64,000 bases of DNA, taken from contig VLJF02000033.1 of the NCBI GenBank assembly GCA_008360975.2, positions 3,162,001-3,226,000 of the forward strand, written 5' to 3'. Positions 32,401 to 44,400 of the stretch are shown piece after piece (the first letter of the stretch is position 1; every line of letters begins with the position of its first letter). This DNA is from Lichenostomus cassidix (taxonomy: Eukaryota > Chordata > Aves > Passeriformes > Meliphagidae). The translations under genes and the position numbers were made by a program. Under the pieces are notes generated by a model. The model worked only from the letters and a program-made list of their open reading frames with translations. It ran no database searches and was not told where the DNA came from.

Positions 32401-35400
32401 ATTTTGGGTTAAATTTAGGGAATTTCAGACCTGTGGGATGTCGGGGAAGATGCAGCTCTCTCCTCCGGCTGTGAAATTGCAGAAAACTTGGAAAGAATCT
32501 CTGGAGCAACCCTGGTTGGGATCGATCCAATAGTCACCTGGAAAACACAAAAAATTATTGAAAAATCCCAAAAAATCCTGAAAAAACCTGAAAAATCCCC
32601 AAAAAATCCCCTAAAGAATCTCTGGAGCAACCCTGGTTGGGATCAATCCAATAGTCACCTGGAAAATACCAAATTTTAGCCCAAAAATTTAAAAAAAATT
32701 CCCCAAAAAATCCCAAAAAATTTCCCAAAAATCCTGAAAAAATCCCCTAAAGAATCTCTGGAACAGCCCTGGTTGGGATCGATCCAGTAGTCACCTGGAA
32801 AATAACAAAAAATCCTGAAAATCCAAAAAAAAATCCTGAAAAATCCTGGAAAAAACCAAATTTTAACCCAAAAAAACCCAAAAATCCCGAAAAAAATCCC
32901 CTAAAGAATCTCTGGAGCAACCCTGGTTGGGATCGATCCAATAGTCACCTGGAAAATACCAAATTTCAGCCAAAAAATTAAAAAAAAATTCCCCAAAAAA
33001 TCCCAAAAAATTTCCCAAAAATCCTGAAAAAATCCCATAAAGAATCTCTGGTTGGGATCGATCCAATAGGAACCTGGAAAATAACAAATTTCAGCCAAAA
33101 AACCCCCAAAATTTCTGAAAAAATCCCAGAAAGAATTCCTGAAAAAACCCAAAAATCCCGAAAAAATCCCATAAAGAATCTCTGGAGCAACCCTGGTTGG
33201 GATCGATCCAGTAGTCACCTGGAAAATAACAAAAATTATTGAAAAATCCCAAAAAATCCTGAAAAAATCCTGAAAAATCCCCAAAAAAATCCCCTAAAGA
33301 ATCTCTGGAGCAACCCTGGTTGGGATCAATCCAATAGTCACCTGGAAAATACCAAATTTTAGCCCAAAAATTCCCAAAAAATCCCAAAAAATTTCCCAAA
33401 AATCCTGAAAAAATCCCCTAAAGAATCTCTGGAACAGCCCTGGTTGGGATCGATCCAATAGTCACCTGGAAAATAACAAAAAATCCTGAAAATCCAAAAA
33501 AAAATCCTGAAAAATCCTGGAAAAAACCAAATTTTAACCCAAAAAAACCCAAAAATCCTGAAAAAATCCCCTAAAGAATCTCTGGAGCAACCCTGGTTGG
33601 GATCGATCCAATAGTCACCTGGAAAAGACCAAAAATTATTGAAAAATCCCAAAAAATCCTGAAAAAACCTGAAAAATCCCCAAAAAAATCCCCTAAAGAA
33701 TCTCTGGAGCAACCCTGGTTGGGATCGATCCAATAGTCACCTGGAAAATAACAAATTTTAGCCAAAAAATTCCCAAAAAATCCTGAAAAATTCCTGAAAA
33801 ATCCCAGAAAGAATTCCTGGTTGGGATCAGTCCAATAGTCACCTGGAAAAAACCCAAAATCAGCCCAAAAATTCCCAAAATCTAAAACCAAAAAACAAAC
33901 AAACCAAAAAAAAAAAAAATCCCCCAAAAAATCCCAAAAATTCCTGAAAAAAAAATCCCAAAACATCCCAAAAAAAATCCCCAAAAAATCTCCCAAAAAA
34001 TCCAAAAAAATCCCAAAATTTCCCCCAATTCCCAAAAAATCCCCAAAAATAAAAAAAACCCAAAAAAATCCCAAAAATTCCAAGAAATCCCCAAAAAATC
34101 CCAAAAAATCCCCCAAAAATCCCAAAAATTCCCCCAAAAATCCTAAAAAACCCCAAAATCCCAAAAATTCCTGAAAAAATCTAAAAAACCCCAAAAAAAT
34201 CCCAAAAATTCCGAAAAAAATCTAAAAAAAAAAAAAAATCCCCAAAAATCCCCAAAATCCCCAAAATCCCCCAAAAATCCCCCAAAATCCCCCAAAAATG
34301 CCAAAAATTCCCCAAAAATCCAAGGAATTTTTTAAAAATCCCAAAAAATCCCAAAAATTCCCCAAAAAATTTTAAAAACCAAAAAATCCCAAATTTTTCC
34401 CCCAAAAATCTCAAAAATTCCAAAAAAAATCCCAAAAAATCCCCAAAAAATCCCCAAAAATTCTCCCAAAAAAATCCGAAAAATTCCCCCAACAATTCCC
34501 AAAAAAATCCCCAAAAGTAAAAAAAAATCCCAAAAAATCCGAAAAAATCCCAAAAATTCAAAAAAAAATTTTTAAAAAATCCCAAAAATTCTCGAAAAAA
34601 ATCCTAAAAAATCCCCCAAAAAATCCCAAAAATCCTCAAAAAATCCTCAAAAATTGCCAAAAATTCCCCAAAATCCCAAAACCCCCCCAAAATTCCCCAA
34701 AATCCCCTAAAACCCCACAGACCGTCGGGCAGCTCGGGGTGGGCGAGGTGCAGGTCCTGGCAGGTCCTGGCAGGGAATTCCCGACTTCCCGGCGGGTTCC
34801 GGAGCTGCTCCACCTCGGATTTTAGGGAATTCAGGGAGCCAAGGAGAGCCTGGGAGCGATCCCGAAATTCCTGGGAATTCCCAAATTTCTCAGCCTCAAA
34901 TTCTTCAGAATTCCCAAATTTTTCATCCTGGAATTCCCGGGAATTCCCGAATTTCTGAGCCTCAAATTGCCGGGAATTCCCGAATTTTTCATCCTGGAAT
35001 TCCTGGGAATTCCTGAATTTCTCATCCTCGAATTCCTGATGATTCCCGAAATCCTCAGCCTGGAATTCCCGAGAATTCCTAAATTTCTGATCTTCAAATT
35101 CCGGATGATTCCTGAATTTTTCGTCTCCGAATTCCTTGTGATTCCCGAATTCTTGATCCTGGAATTCTTCATGATTCCCAAATTTTTCGTCTCCGAATTC
35201 CTCAAGATTCCTGAATTTCTTGTCCTGGAATTCTCCAAGATTCCCGAATTTCTGATCCTGGAATTCCCGACGATTCCCGAATTCCTGATCTCCGAATTCC
35301 CGTCGATTCCCAAATTTCTGATCTCCGAATTCCCGTCGATTCCCGGATTTCCCGTCGAGGGATCGTTTGGATTTTTTGGGAATTTGGAGAGGCAGAGGTT

Positions 35401-38400
35401 GGATGACGTCACCGGGAGGACCCTGCGGGGGGAATTGTGGGATTGGGGTGGAAAATCCCAAAATTCCGACGGGAAATCCCAAAATTCCGACGGGAAATCC
35501 CAAAATTCTGATGGGAAATCCCAGAATTCCAATAGAAATCCCAGAATTCCAACAGGAAATCCCAAAATTCCAACAGGAAATCCCAAAATTCCGATGGAAA
35601 ATCCCAAAATTCTGATGGGAAATCCCAGAATTCTGATGGAAAATCCAAAAATTCCAACTGGAAATCCCAAAATTCCGATGGGAAATCCCAAAATTCTGAT
35701 GAGAAATTCCAAAATTCCAATGGGAAATCCTAAAATTCTGATGGAATAACCCAAAATTCTGACTGGAAATCCCAAAATTCCAACGGGAAATCCCAAAATT
35801 CTGATGGGAAATCCCAGAATTCCGACGGGAAATCCCAAAATTCTGATGGGAAATCCCAAAATTCCGACGGGAAATCCCAAAATTCTGATGGGAAATCCCA
35901 GAATTCTGACGGGAAATCCCAAAATTCCAATGGGAAATCCCAAAATTCTGATGGGAAAATCCAAAATTCCGACGGGAAATCCCAAAATTCTGATGGGAAA
36001 TCCCAAAATTCCCCCAAAATCCCACTTGGAATCCCAAAATCCACCCAGAATCCCCAAAATTGTCCCAAAATCCAACCCAGAATTCCTGAAATTCAGCTGG
36101 AAAACCCCAAAATCCCACCTGGAATCCCCAAAATCCACCCAGAATCCCCAAAATCCCACCTGAAATTCCCCAAATTCCCCCAAAATCCAACCCAGAATCC
36201 CCAAAATTCCCCTGGAAAACCCCAAAATCCTACCTGGAATCCCCAAAACCTCCCTAAAATCCCCCAAATTCACCCCAAAATCCACTTTCCCCTCCCAAAA
36301 TTCACCCCAAAATCCAATTTTTCCTCCCAAAATTCACCCCAAATCCCATTTTTCCCCCCAAAATTCACCCAAAATCCAATTTTTTCTCCCAAAATTCACC
36401 CAAAATCCAATTTTTTCTCCCAAAATTCACCCCAAATCCCATTTTTCCTCCCAAAATTCACCCCAAATTTCCCCGCTGAGCCACCAAATCCCTTTTTTTT
36501 CCCCCAAAATTCTCCCCAAATCCTTTTTCCATCCCCCAAATCCCATTTTCCATCCCAAATTCCCCAAAAATCCCAAATTCCCCCAAATTCCCCCAAATTC
36601 TTCCAAATTGCCCCCAAATTGCCCCAAATTCCCCCAAAATCTCTCAAATCCCCAAATTCCCCCAAATTCCCCAAAATTCCTCCAACTTCCTCCCTAAATT
36701 CCCCAAATCCCATTTTCCATCCCAAATACTCCCAAAATCCCCAAATTCCCCCAAATTTCCCAAAATCCCAAATTCCCCAAATTCCCCCAAAATCCCCAAA
36801 ACTTCCAAAATCCAAAATTCCCCAAAATTCCCAAATTTCCCCAAATTCCCCAAATTTCTCAAAAATCCCAAATTCCCCTAAATTCCCAAAATTCCCCAAA
36901 TTCCCCAAAATCCCAAATTCCCCCAAATTCCCCAAAATTCCCCCAAATTCCCCAAAATCCTCAAAATTCCCAAATTCCCAAAAATCCCCAAAATTCCCAA
37001 AATCCCCTAAATTCCCTCAAAACTCCCAAAATTCCTTCCTCAAATTCCCCAAAATTCCCCAAATTCCCCAAAATCCCCCTCAAGATCCCCAAAATTCCCC
37101 AAAATTCCCCAAAATTCCCCAAAATTCCCACTTTTCCCTCAGATCCCAAATTCCCCAAAATTCCCCAAAAATCCCCAAAATCCTTCAAATTTCCCCCAAA
37201 TTCCCCCCAAAATCCCATTTTCCATCCCCCAAATCCCCCAAAATTCCCCAAAATTCCCCAAATCCCAAATCTCACAGGATGCCCAGGAGGTCCAGGAGGT
37301 CCTCGTTGCCCTTTGGGTCCTGCTTGGCCCTGCAGAGAAATTTGGGGAAATTTAGGGAATTTTTGGGGCAAATTTAGGAAATTATTGGGGGAAATTTAGG
37401 GGAATTTTTTGGGGGAAATTTGGGGAATTTTTGGGGCAAATTTAGGGAATTTTTGGGCCAATTTAAGGAATTTTTTTTGGAATTTAGGGAATTTTTGGGG
37501 CAAATTTAAGGAATTTTGTTTTAATTTAGGGAATTTTGGGGAAATTTGGGAATTATTGGGGGAATTTTAGAGATTTTGGGGCAAATAGGGAATTTTTGAA
37601 ATTTAGAGAATTTTTGGGGAAATTTAGGGAATTTGAAATTTAGGGAATTTTTTGGGGAAATTTGGGGAATTTTTTTGGGAATTGTAGGGAATTATTGGGG
37701 GAAATTTAGGGAATTTTTTTGAAATTTAGGGGAATTTGGGGCAAATTTAGGGGATTTTTGGGGCAAATTTAGGGAATTTTTGGGGGAATTTAGGGAATTT
37801 TTTTGGAAATTTAGGGAATTTTTTTGGAAATTTAGGGAATTTTTGGGGCAAATTTAAGGAATTTTTTTTGAATTTAGGGAATTTTTGGGGAAATTTAGGG
37901 GAATTTGGGGCAAATTTAGGGGATTTTTGGGGGAATTTAGGGAATTTTTTGGGGAAATTTGGGAATTTGGAAATTTAGGGGAATTTTTTGGGAAATTTAG
38001 GGAATTTTTTGGGGAAATTTGGGGAATTTTTTTGGGAATTGTAGGGAATTATTGGGGGAAATTTAGGGAATTTTTTTGAAATTTAGGGAATTTGGGGCAA
38101 ATTTAGGGGATTTTTGGGGCAAATTTAGGGAATTTTTGGGGGAATTTGGGGCATTTTGGGGGAAATGTAGGGATTTGGGGGAATTTAGGGGGAATTTGGG
38201 GTATTTTTTGAGGTGGTTTTGGGGTATTTTTGGGTGTTTTTCCATTATTTTTTGGAGTATTTTTGGGTATTTTTGGGATGGTTTTGGAGTATTTTTGGGA
38301 GTTTTTGGGATATTTTGGGGTGTATTTGGGATATTTTGAGGTTTTTTGGTGTATTTTTGGGTGGTTTTGGGTATTTTTGGGTGTTTTTCCTTTTTTTTTT

Positions 38401-41400
38401 GGGTGTTTTTTGGGGTATTTTTGGGGTAGTTTTTGGGTAATTTTTGGGTGGTTTGAGGGTATTTTTTGGTGTTTTTCCATTATTTTTTGGGGTATTTTTC
38501 CATTATTTTTTGGGATGTTTTTGGGGTATTTTTGGGACTTTTTAGTGTATTTTTTGGAATATTTTTGGGTGTTTTTCCATTATTTTTGGTGGGTTTTTGG
38601 GGAATTTTTGGGGTATTTTTAGTGCATTTTTGGGCTGGTTTTGGGGTATTTTTGAGGGTATTTTTGGGGTATTTTTGGGATATTTTTTGGGATGTTTCAG
38701 GTTTATTTTTGGTGTATTTTTGGGATATTTTTGTGGTATTTTTGGGATATTTTTGGGTATATTTTGGGGTATTTTGGAATATTTTTGGGTTATTTTTGGG
38801 CTACTTTTGAGGGATATTTTGGGGTATTTTGGGATTTTTTTGGGGGTATTTTTAGGTATTTTGGGAATATTTTTTGGGTATATTTGGGGTAATTTGGGGT
38901 ATTTTCTCACCACGGCCCCTTTGGGGTGTTTTTAGGGTATTTTTGGGATTTTTTTGGGATATTTTTGAGGTATATTTTGGGATATTTTTGGGGCATTTTT
39001 AGGAGTTTTTGAGGTATATTTTGGGGTATTTTTTGGATTTTTTGGGGCATTTTGGAATTTTTTGGAATTTTTTTGGGATATATTTGGGGTATTTTGGGGT
39101 ATTTTGGGGCATATTTTGGGATATTTTTGGGGTATATTTTGTGATTTTTTTTTTAATTTTTTGGGATATTTTTGGGGATATTTTGGAGTAACTTATGGGA
39201 TATTTTTTGGGATTTTTTTTGGGATTTTTTGGGATATTTTTTGGGATATTTTTTGGATATTTTTTGGTATATTTTGGGGTAATTTATGGGATATTTTTGG
39301 GTTATTTTTGGAATATTTTTGGAATATTTTTGGAGTATATTTTGGGGTATATTTGGGATATTCTGAGATTTTTTTGGGGTATTTTGGGGGTATTTTTGGG
39401 GATATTTTTTGGGATATTTTTTGGGATATTTTTGGAATTTTTTGGGGATATATTTGAGGTATTTTTTGAATATTTTTGGGGTATTTTGGGATATTTTTGG
39501 AGTATATTTTGGGATGTTTTTTGGGATATTTTTTGGGATTTTTTGGGATATTTTTTGGGGTATTTTGGGATATTTTTGGGTATATTTTGGGGTAATTTAT
39601 GGGATATTTTTTGGATATTTTGTGGTATTTTGGAATATTTTTTGGGTATTTTGGGGTATATTTCGAGATACTTTTTGAGGTGTTCTTGGGCTATTTTTGG
39701 GGTATATTTTTTGGTATTTTTGGGGTATTTTTGGGGTGTTTTTGGCATATTTTTGGAGTATATTTTGGGATATTTTTTGGGATTTTTGGGGATATTTTTT
39801 GGGTATTTTTTGGGATATTTTTGGGGTGATTTTGGGTATTTTCTCACCATGGCTCCTTTGGCTCCTTTAGGTCCTGCAGGACCCTGAGGGGAAAAATGGA
39901 GAAATTTGGGGATTTTGGGAATTTTGGGGGAATTTGGGGAGAGAATTTGGGGAAATTGGGGAGTTTGGGGATTTGGGAATTTGGGGAATTTTGGGGGATT
40001 TTGGGGATTTTGGGGATTTTGGGGGTTTTGGGGATTTGGGGAGAGAATCTGGGGAATTTGGGGATGGAAAGGATTTTGGGAGGAATTTGGGGATTTTGGG
40101 GAATTTGGGGATTGAAAGGAATTTGGGGAATTTGGGGAGGGATTTGGGGGATTTGGGAATTTTGGGAATTTTTGGGGAATTTGGGGAGGGAATTTGGGAA
40201 TTGGGGAAGAAGCTGGGGATTTGGGGAATTTGGGGATTTTGGGATTTGGGGAATTGAGGGAATTTGGGGATTTAAAGGATTTTGGGAAATTTGGGGATTT
40301 TTGGGGATTTTGGGCATTTGGTGAATTTTGGGGAATTTGGGGACTATGGGGGGGAGAAATTTGGGGGATTTGGTAATTTCTGGGGGAATTTGGTGAATTT
40401 TGGGGGATTGGGGAGGAAGTTGGAAGTTTGGGGAATTTTGGGAATTTGGGGATTGAAAGGATTTTGGGAGGAATTTGGGGATTTTGGGAATTTTGGGAGG
40501 AGGAATTTGGGGGGATTTGGAATTTTGGGTAATTGGGGATTTGGGGAATTTAGGGATTGGAAGGATTTTGGGAGGAATTTGGGGATTTTGGGGAATTTGG
40601 GAATATGGAGAATTTGGGAATTTGGAGATTTTGGTATTTGGGGAGGAAATTTGGGGCATTTTGGGGAATTTGGGGATTTGGGGAATTTCAGAGGAATTTG
40701 GGGATTTGGAGGAATTTGGGGATTTGGGGAAATTTGGGGAAATTTGGGGATTGAAAGGATTTTGGGAGGAATTTGGGGATTTTGGGGATTGGGGGAATTT
40801 TGGAGGATTTCGGGGAATTTGGGGAGTATGGGGAGGGGGAGAAATTTTGGGGATTTGGGAAATTTGGGGGATTTGGGAATTTCTGGGGAAATTTGGTGAA
40901 TTTGGGGGAATTTGGGGATTGAAAGGATTTTGGGAGGAATTTGGGCATTTGGGGGATTTGGGGAGTTTGGGGATTTGGGAATTTGGAGGTTTTGGTATTT
41001 GGGGAGGAAATTTGGGGGATTTTGGGAGGAATTTGGGGATTTTTGGGAGGAATTTGGGGATTTATTTGGGGAATTTGGGGATTTGTGAGGAAGAAAAATT
41101 GGGGAATTGGGAAACTTGAGGGAATTTGGGGAATTTTGGGGATTTGGGGAGAGAAAATTGGGGAATTTTGGGGAATTTCACAAGGGGGATTTGGGAATGT
41201 GGGGAGGGAATTTGGGGAGGAGGATTTTGGGAATTTTTTGGGAATTTTTTGTGGGAATTTTGGGAATTTTTTTGGGAATTTTTGGGGTTTTTTGGTGACT
41301 CACAGGCAGCCCAGGAGGTCCCGAAGGTCCCAAAGGTCCTGCAGCTCCAGGAATTCCCTGGAGAGAAAAATTCATGGAATTTCACATCCCAAAAATCCCC

Positions 41401-44400
41401 AATTTCCCCAAAATCCCCAAAAATCCACCCAAAAGCCCTTTTTCCCCCAAAAAATCCCATTTTTCCCACCCCAAATCCCATTTTTTCCCAAAAAAATCCC
41501 ATTTTTCCCACCTGAAATCCCAATTTTTTTCCCCAAAAATCCCTTTTTTTCCCCACAAATTCCCCCAAAATCCTGTTTTTCCCACCCCAAATCCCATTTT
41601 TCCCCCCAAAAGTCCCATTTTTCCCCAAAAAATCCCTTATTTTCCCCCAAATCCCATTTTCCCCAAAAATCCCATTTTTCCCCACAAATTCCCCCAAATT
41701 CCCATTTTCCCCACCCCAAATCCCATTTTTTTTAGGATTTTTCCCCCCAAAATCCCATTTTTCCCACCCCAAATCCCATTTTTTTCCCCAAAAAATTCCA
41801 TTTTTTCCCCAAAAATCCCATTTTTCCCCACAAATTTCCCCCAAAATTCCCATTTTCCACCCCAAATCCCATTTTTTTTTAGGATTTTTCTCCCCAAAAT
41901 CCCATTTTTTGAGGATTTTTTCCCCCAAATCCCCTTTATTTCCCCAAATCCCATTTTTTCCCCCAAATCCCAATTTCTCTGGGATTTTTTTCCCTCCAAA
42001 ATCCCATTTTTTGGGAGGATTTTTTTCCCCAAAAATCCCATTTTTCCCCCAAATTCCCCCAAATCCCATTTTCCAACCCAAAATCCCAATTTTTTAGAAT
42101 ATTTTTCCCCCAAATCCCATTTTTTGGGTGATTTTTTTCTCCCCAAACCCATTTTTTTCCTCTCAAAACCTAATTTCTCTGCGATTTTTTCCCCCCAAAT
42201 TCCAATTTTTTCCCCAAAATTTAATTTTTTTCCCACCCAAAATACCATTTTCCTCCCCCAAATCCCATTTTTTTGGTTTTTTTCCCAAAATCCCATTTTT
42301 TCCCCACAAATCCCATTTTCCAAAAAAACTCTCTTTGCTTTTTTTGTGATTTTTTCCTCCCAAATCCCTATTTTTTGCCATTTTTTCTCCCCAAAATCCC
42401 TTTTTTTTGAGGATTTTCCCCCAAAATACATAATTTTAAAAACTTTTTTCCCAAAATCCCACTTTTTCTCCCCAACTGCTCACCGTCTCTCCCTTGTTCC
42501 CGGTTTTTCCAGGAATTCCAGGTCTCCCTCTGTCCCCTTTGTCCCCAAAAATCCCATTTTTCCTCCCAAAAATCCCATTTTTTTAGGTTTTTTCCCCAAA
42601 ATCCCATTTTTTTAGGTTTTTTTCCCAAAATCCCATTTTTTCTCCCCAATTTCTCACCGTCTCTCCCTTGTTCCCGGTTTTTCCGGGAATTCCAGGTCTC
42701 CCTCTGTCCCCTTTGTCCCCTTGCTCCCCAGGAGGTCCAATCAGCCCAATGAGCCCGGGGTGGCCCTGGGGGGAAAATGGGGGAAAATTGGGAAAAATGG
42801 GGAAAAATGGGAAAAAATGGGGAAAAATGGGGAAAATGGGGAAAATGGGAAAATGGGGAAATGGGGAAAATGGGGGAAAATGGGGAAAAATGGGAAAATT
42901 AGGGAAAATTGGGGAAAATGGGGGAAAATGGGAAAATGGGAAAATTGGGGAAAAATGAGGAAATTGGGAAAAATGGGAAAAATGGGGAAAAGGGGATTTT
43001 TGGGGGAAAAATGAGGAAATTGGGAAAAATGGGAGAAAATGGGAAAATGGGGAAAATGGGGAAAATGGGGAAAATGGGGAAAAATGGGGAAAATGGGAAA
43101 AATGGGGAAATGGGGATTTTGGGGGAAAAATGGGGAAAATTGGGGAAATTGGAAAAATTGGGAAAATGGGGAAAAATGGGGGAAAATGGGAAAATGGGGG
43201 AAAATGGGAAAAATGGGGAAATTGGAAAAATTGGGGAAAAAAGGGGAAAATGGGAAAGATGGGAAAGATGGGGAAGATGGGGAAAAATTGGGGAAATTGG
43301 GGAAAATGGGATTTGGGGGGAAAATTGGAAAATGGGAAAAATATGGGAAAAATGGGGAAATTGGGGAATTGGGGAAAATGGGAGAAAATGGGGAAATTGG
43401 GAAAAATGGGGAAAATTGTGAAAAAATGGGGAAATGGGATGTGGAGGTAAATGGGGAAAAATGGGATTTGGGGAAAAATGGGAAAAAAGGGGGGAAATGG
43501 GGAAAACGGGAATTTGGGGGCCGAAAAGGGGATTTTGGGAATTCCAGGTGGAATTTTTAAAATTCCCAGTGGAATTTTGGGAAATCCCAGTGAAATTTTG
43601 GGAATTCTGTCAGAATTTTGGGAATTCCATCAGGATTTTGGGAATTCCTGAGGGAATTTTGTCGGAATTTTGGGAATTCCAGCAGAATTTTGGGAATTCC
43701 CAGAGGGAATTTTGGGAATTCCGTCAGGACTTTGGGAATTCTGGGTGGAATTTCGTCAGAATTTTGGGAATTCCCAGAGGGAATTTTGGCAATTCCATCA
43801 GGATTTCGGGAATTCCCGAGGGAATTTTTGGGAATTCCCAGAGGGAATTTTTTTTATTCCCCATGGAATTTTGGGAATTCTGTCAGGATTTTGGGAATTC
43901 TGTGGGAATTTAGGGAATTCCATGGGGATTTTTGGGAATTCCCAGAGGGAGTTTTTAAAATTCCCCATGAAATTTTGGGAATTCTGGGTGAAATTTTGGG
44001 AATTCTGTGGGAATTTTGTCAGAATTTTGGGAATTCTGGGTGAAATTTTGGGAATTCCCGGTGGAATTTTGGGAATTCCCGGTGGAATTTTGGGAATTCC
44101 GTGGGAATTTCGGGAATTCCCATCCCGACTCACCTTCTCCCCCTTGGCTCCCGAGTCTCCCTTCAGCCCTGGAATTCCTGGAGGTCCCTGAGGAGTTCGG
44201 GAAGAAATTTGGGATCCCAAAATTTGGGATTCTTGTTTTTTTGGGATTCCCAATTTTCGGGATTCCCATTTTTTGGGATTCCTCATTTTCCAGGATCACA
44301 GTTTTTTGGGATTCCCATTTTTTTGATAATTTTTTTTTTTAATCCCATTTTTTTGGAATTCCCCTTTTTTGGGATTCTCTTTTTTTTTTTTTTTGGGATT

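Noticed and set aside
38890..38930. Additional collagen exon ending PKGAV with donor GTGAG
   Set aside because: There is no acceptor and not enough Gly-X-Y sequence, and the expected 30-residue spacing is already filled by the 36- and 54-nt exons. It is best read as a decayed edge copy of the 36-nt exon.
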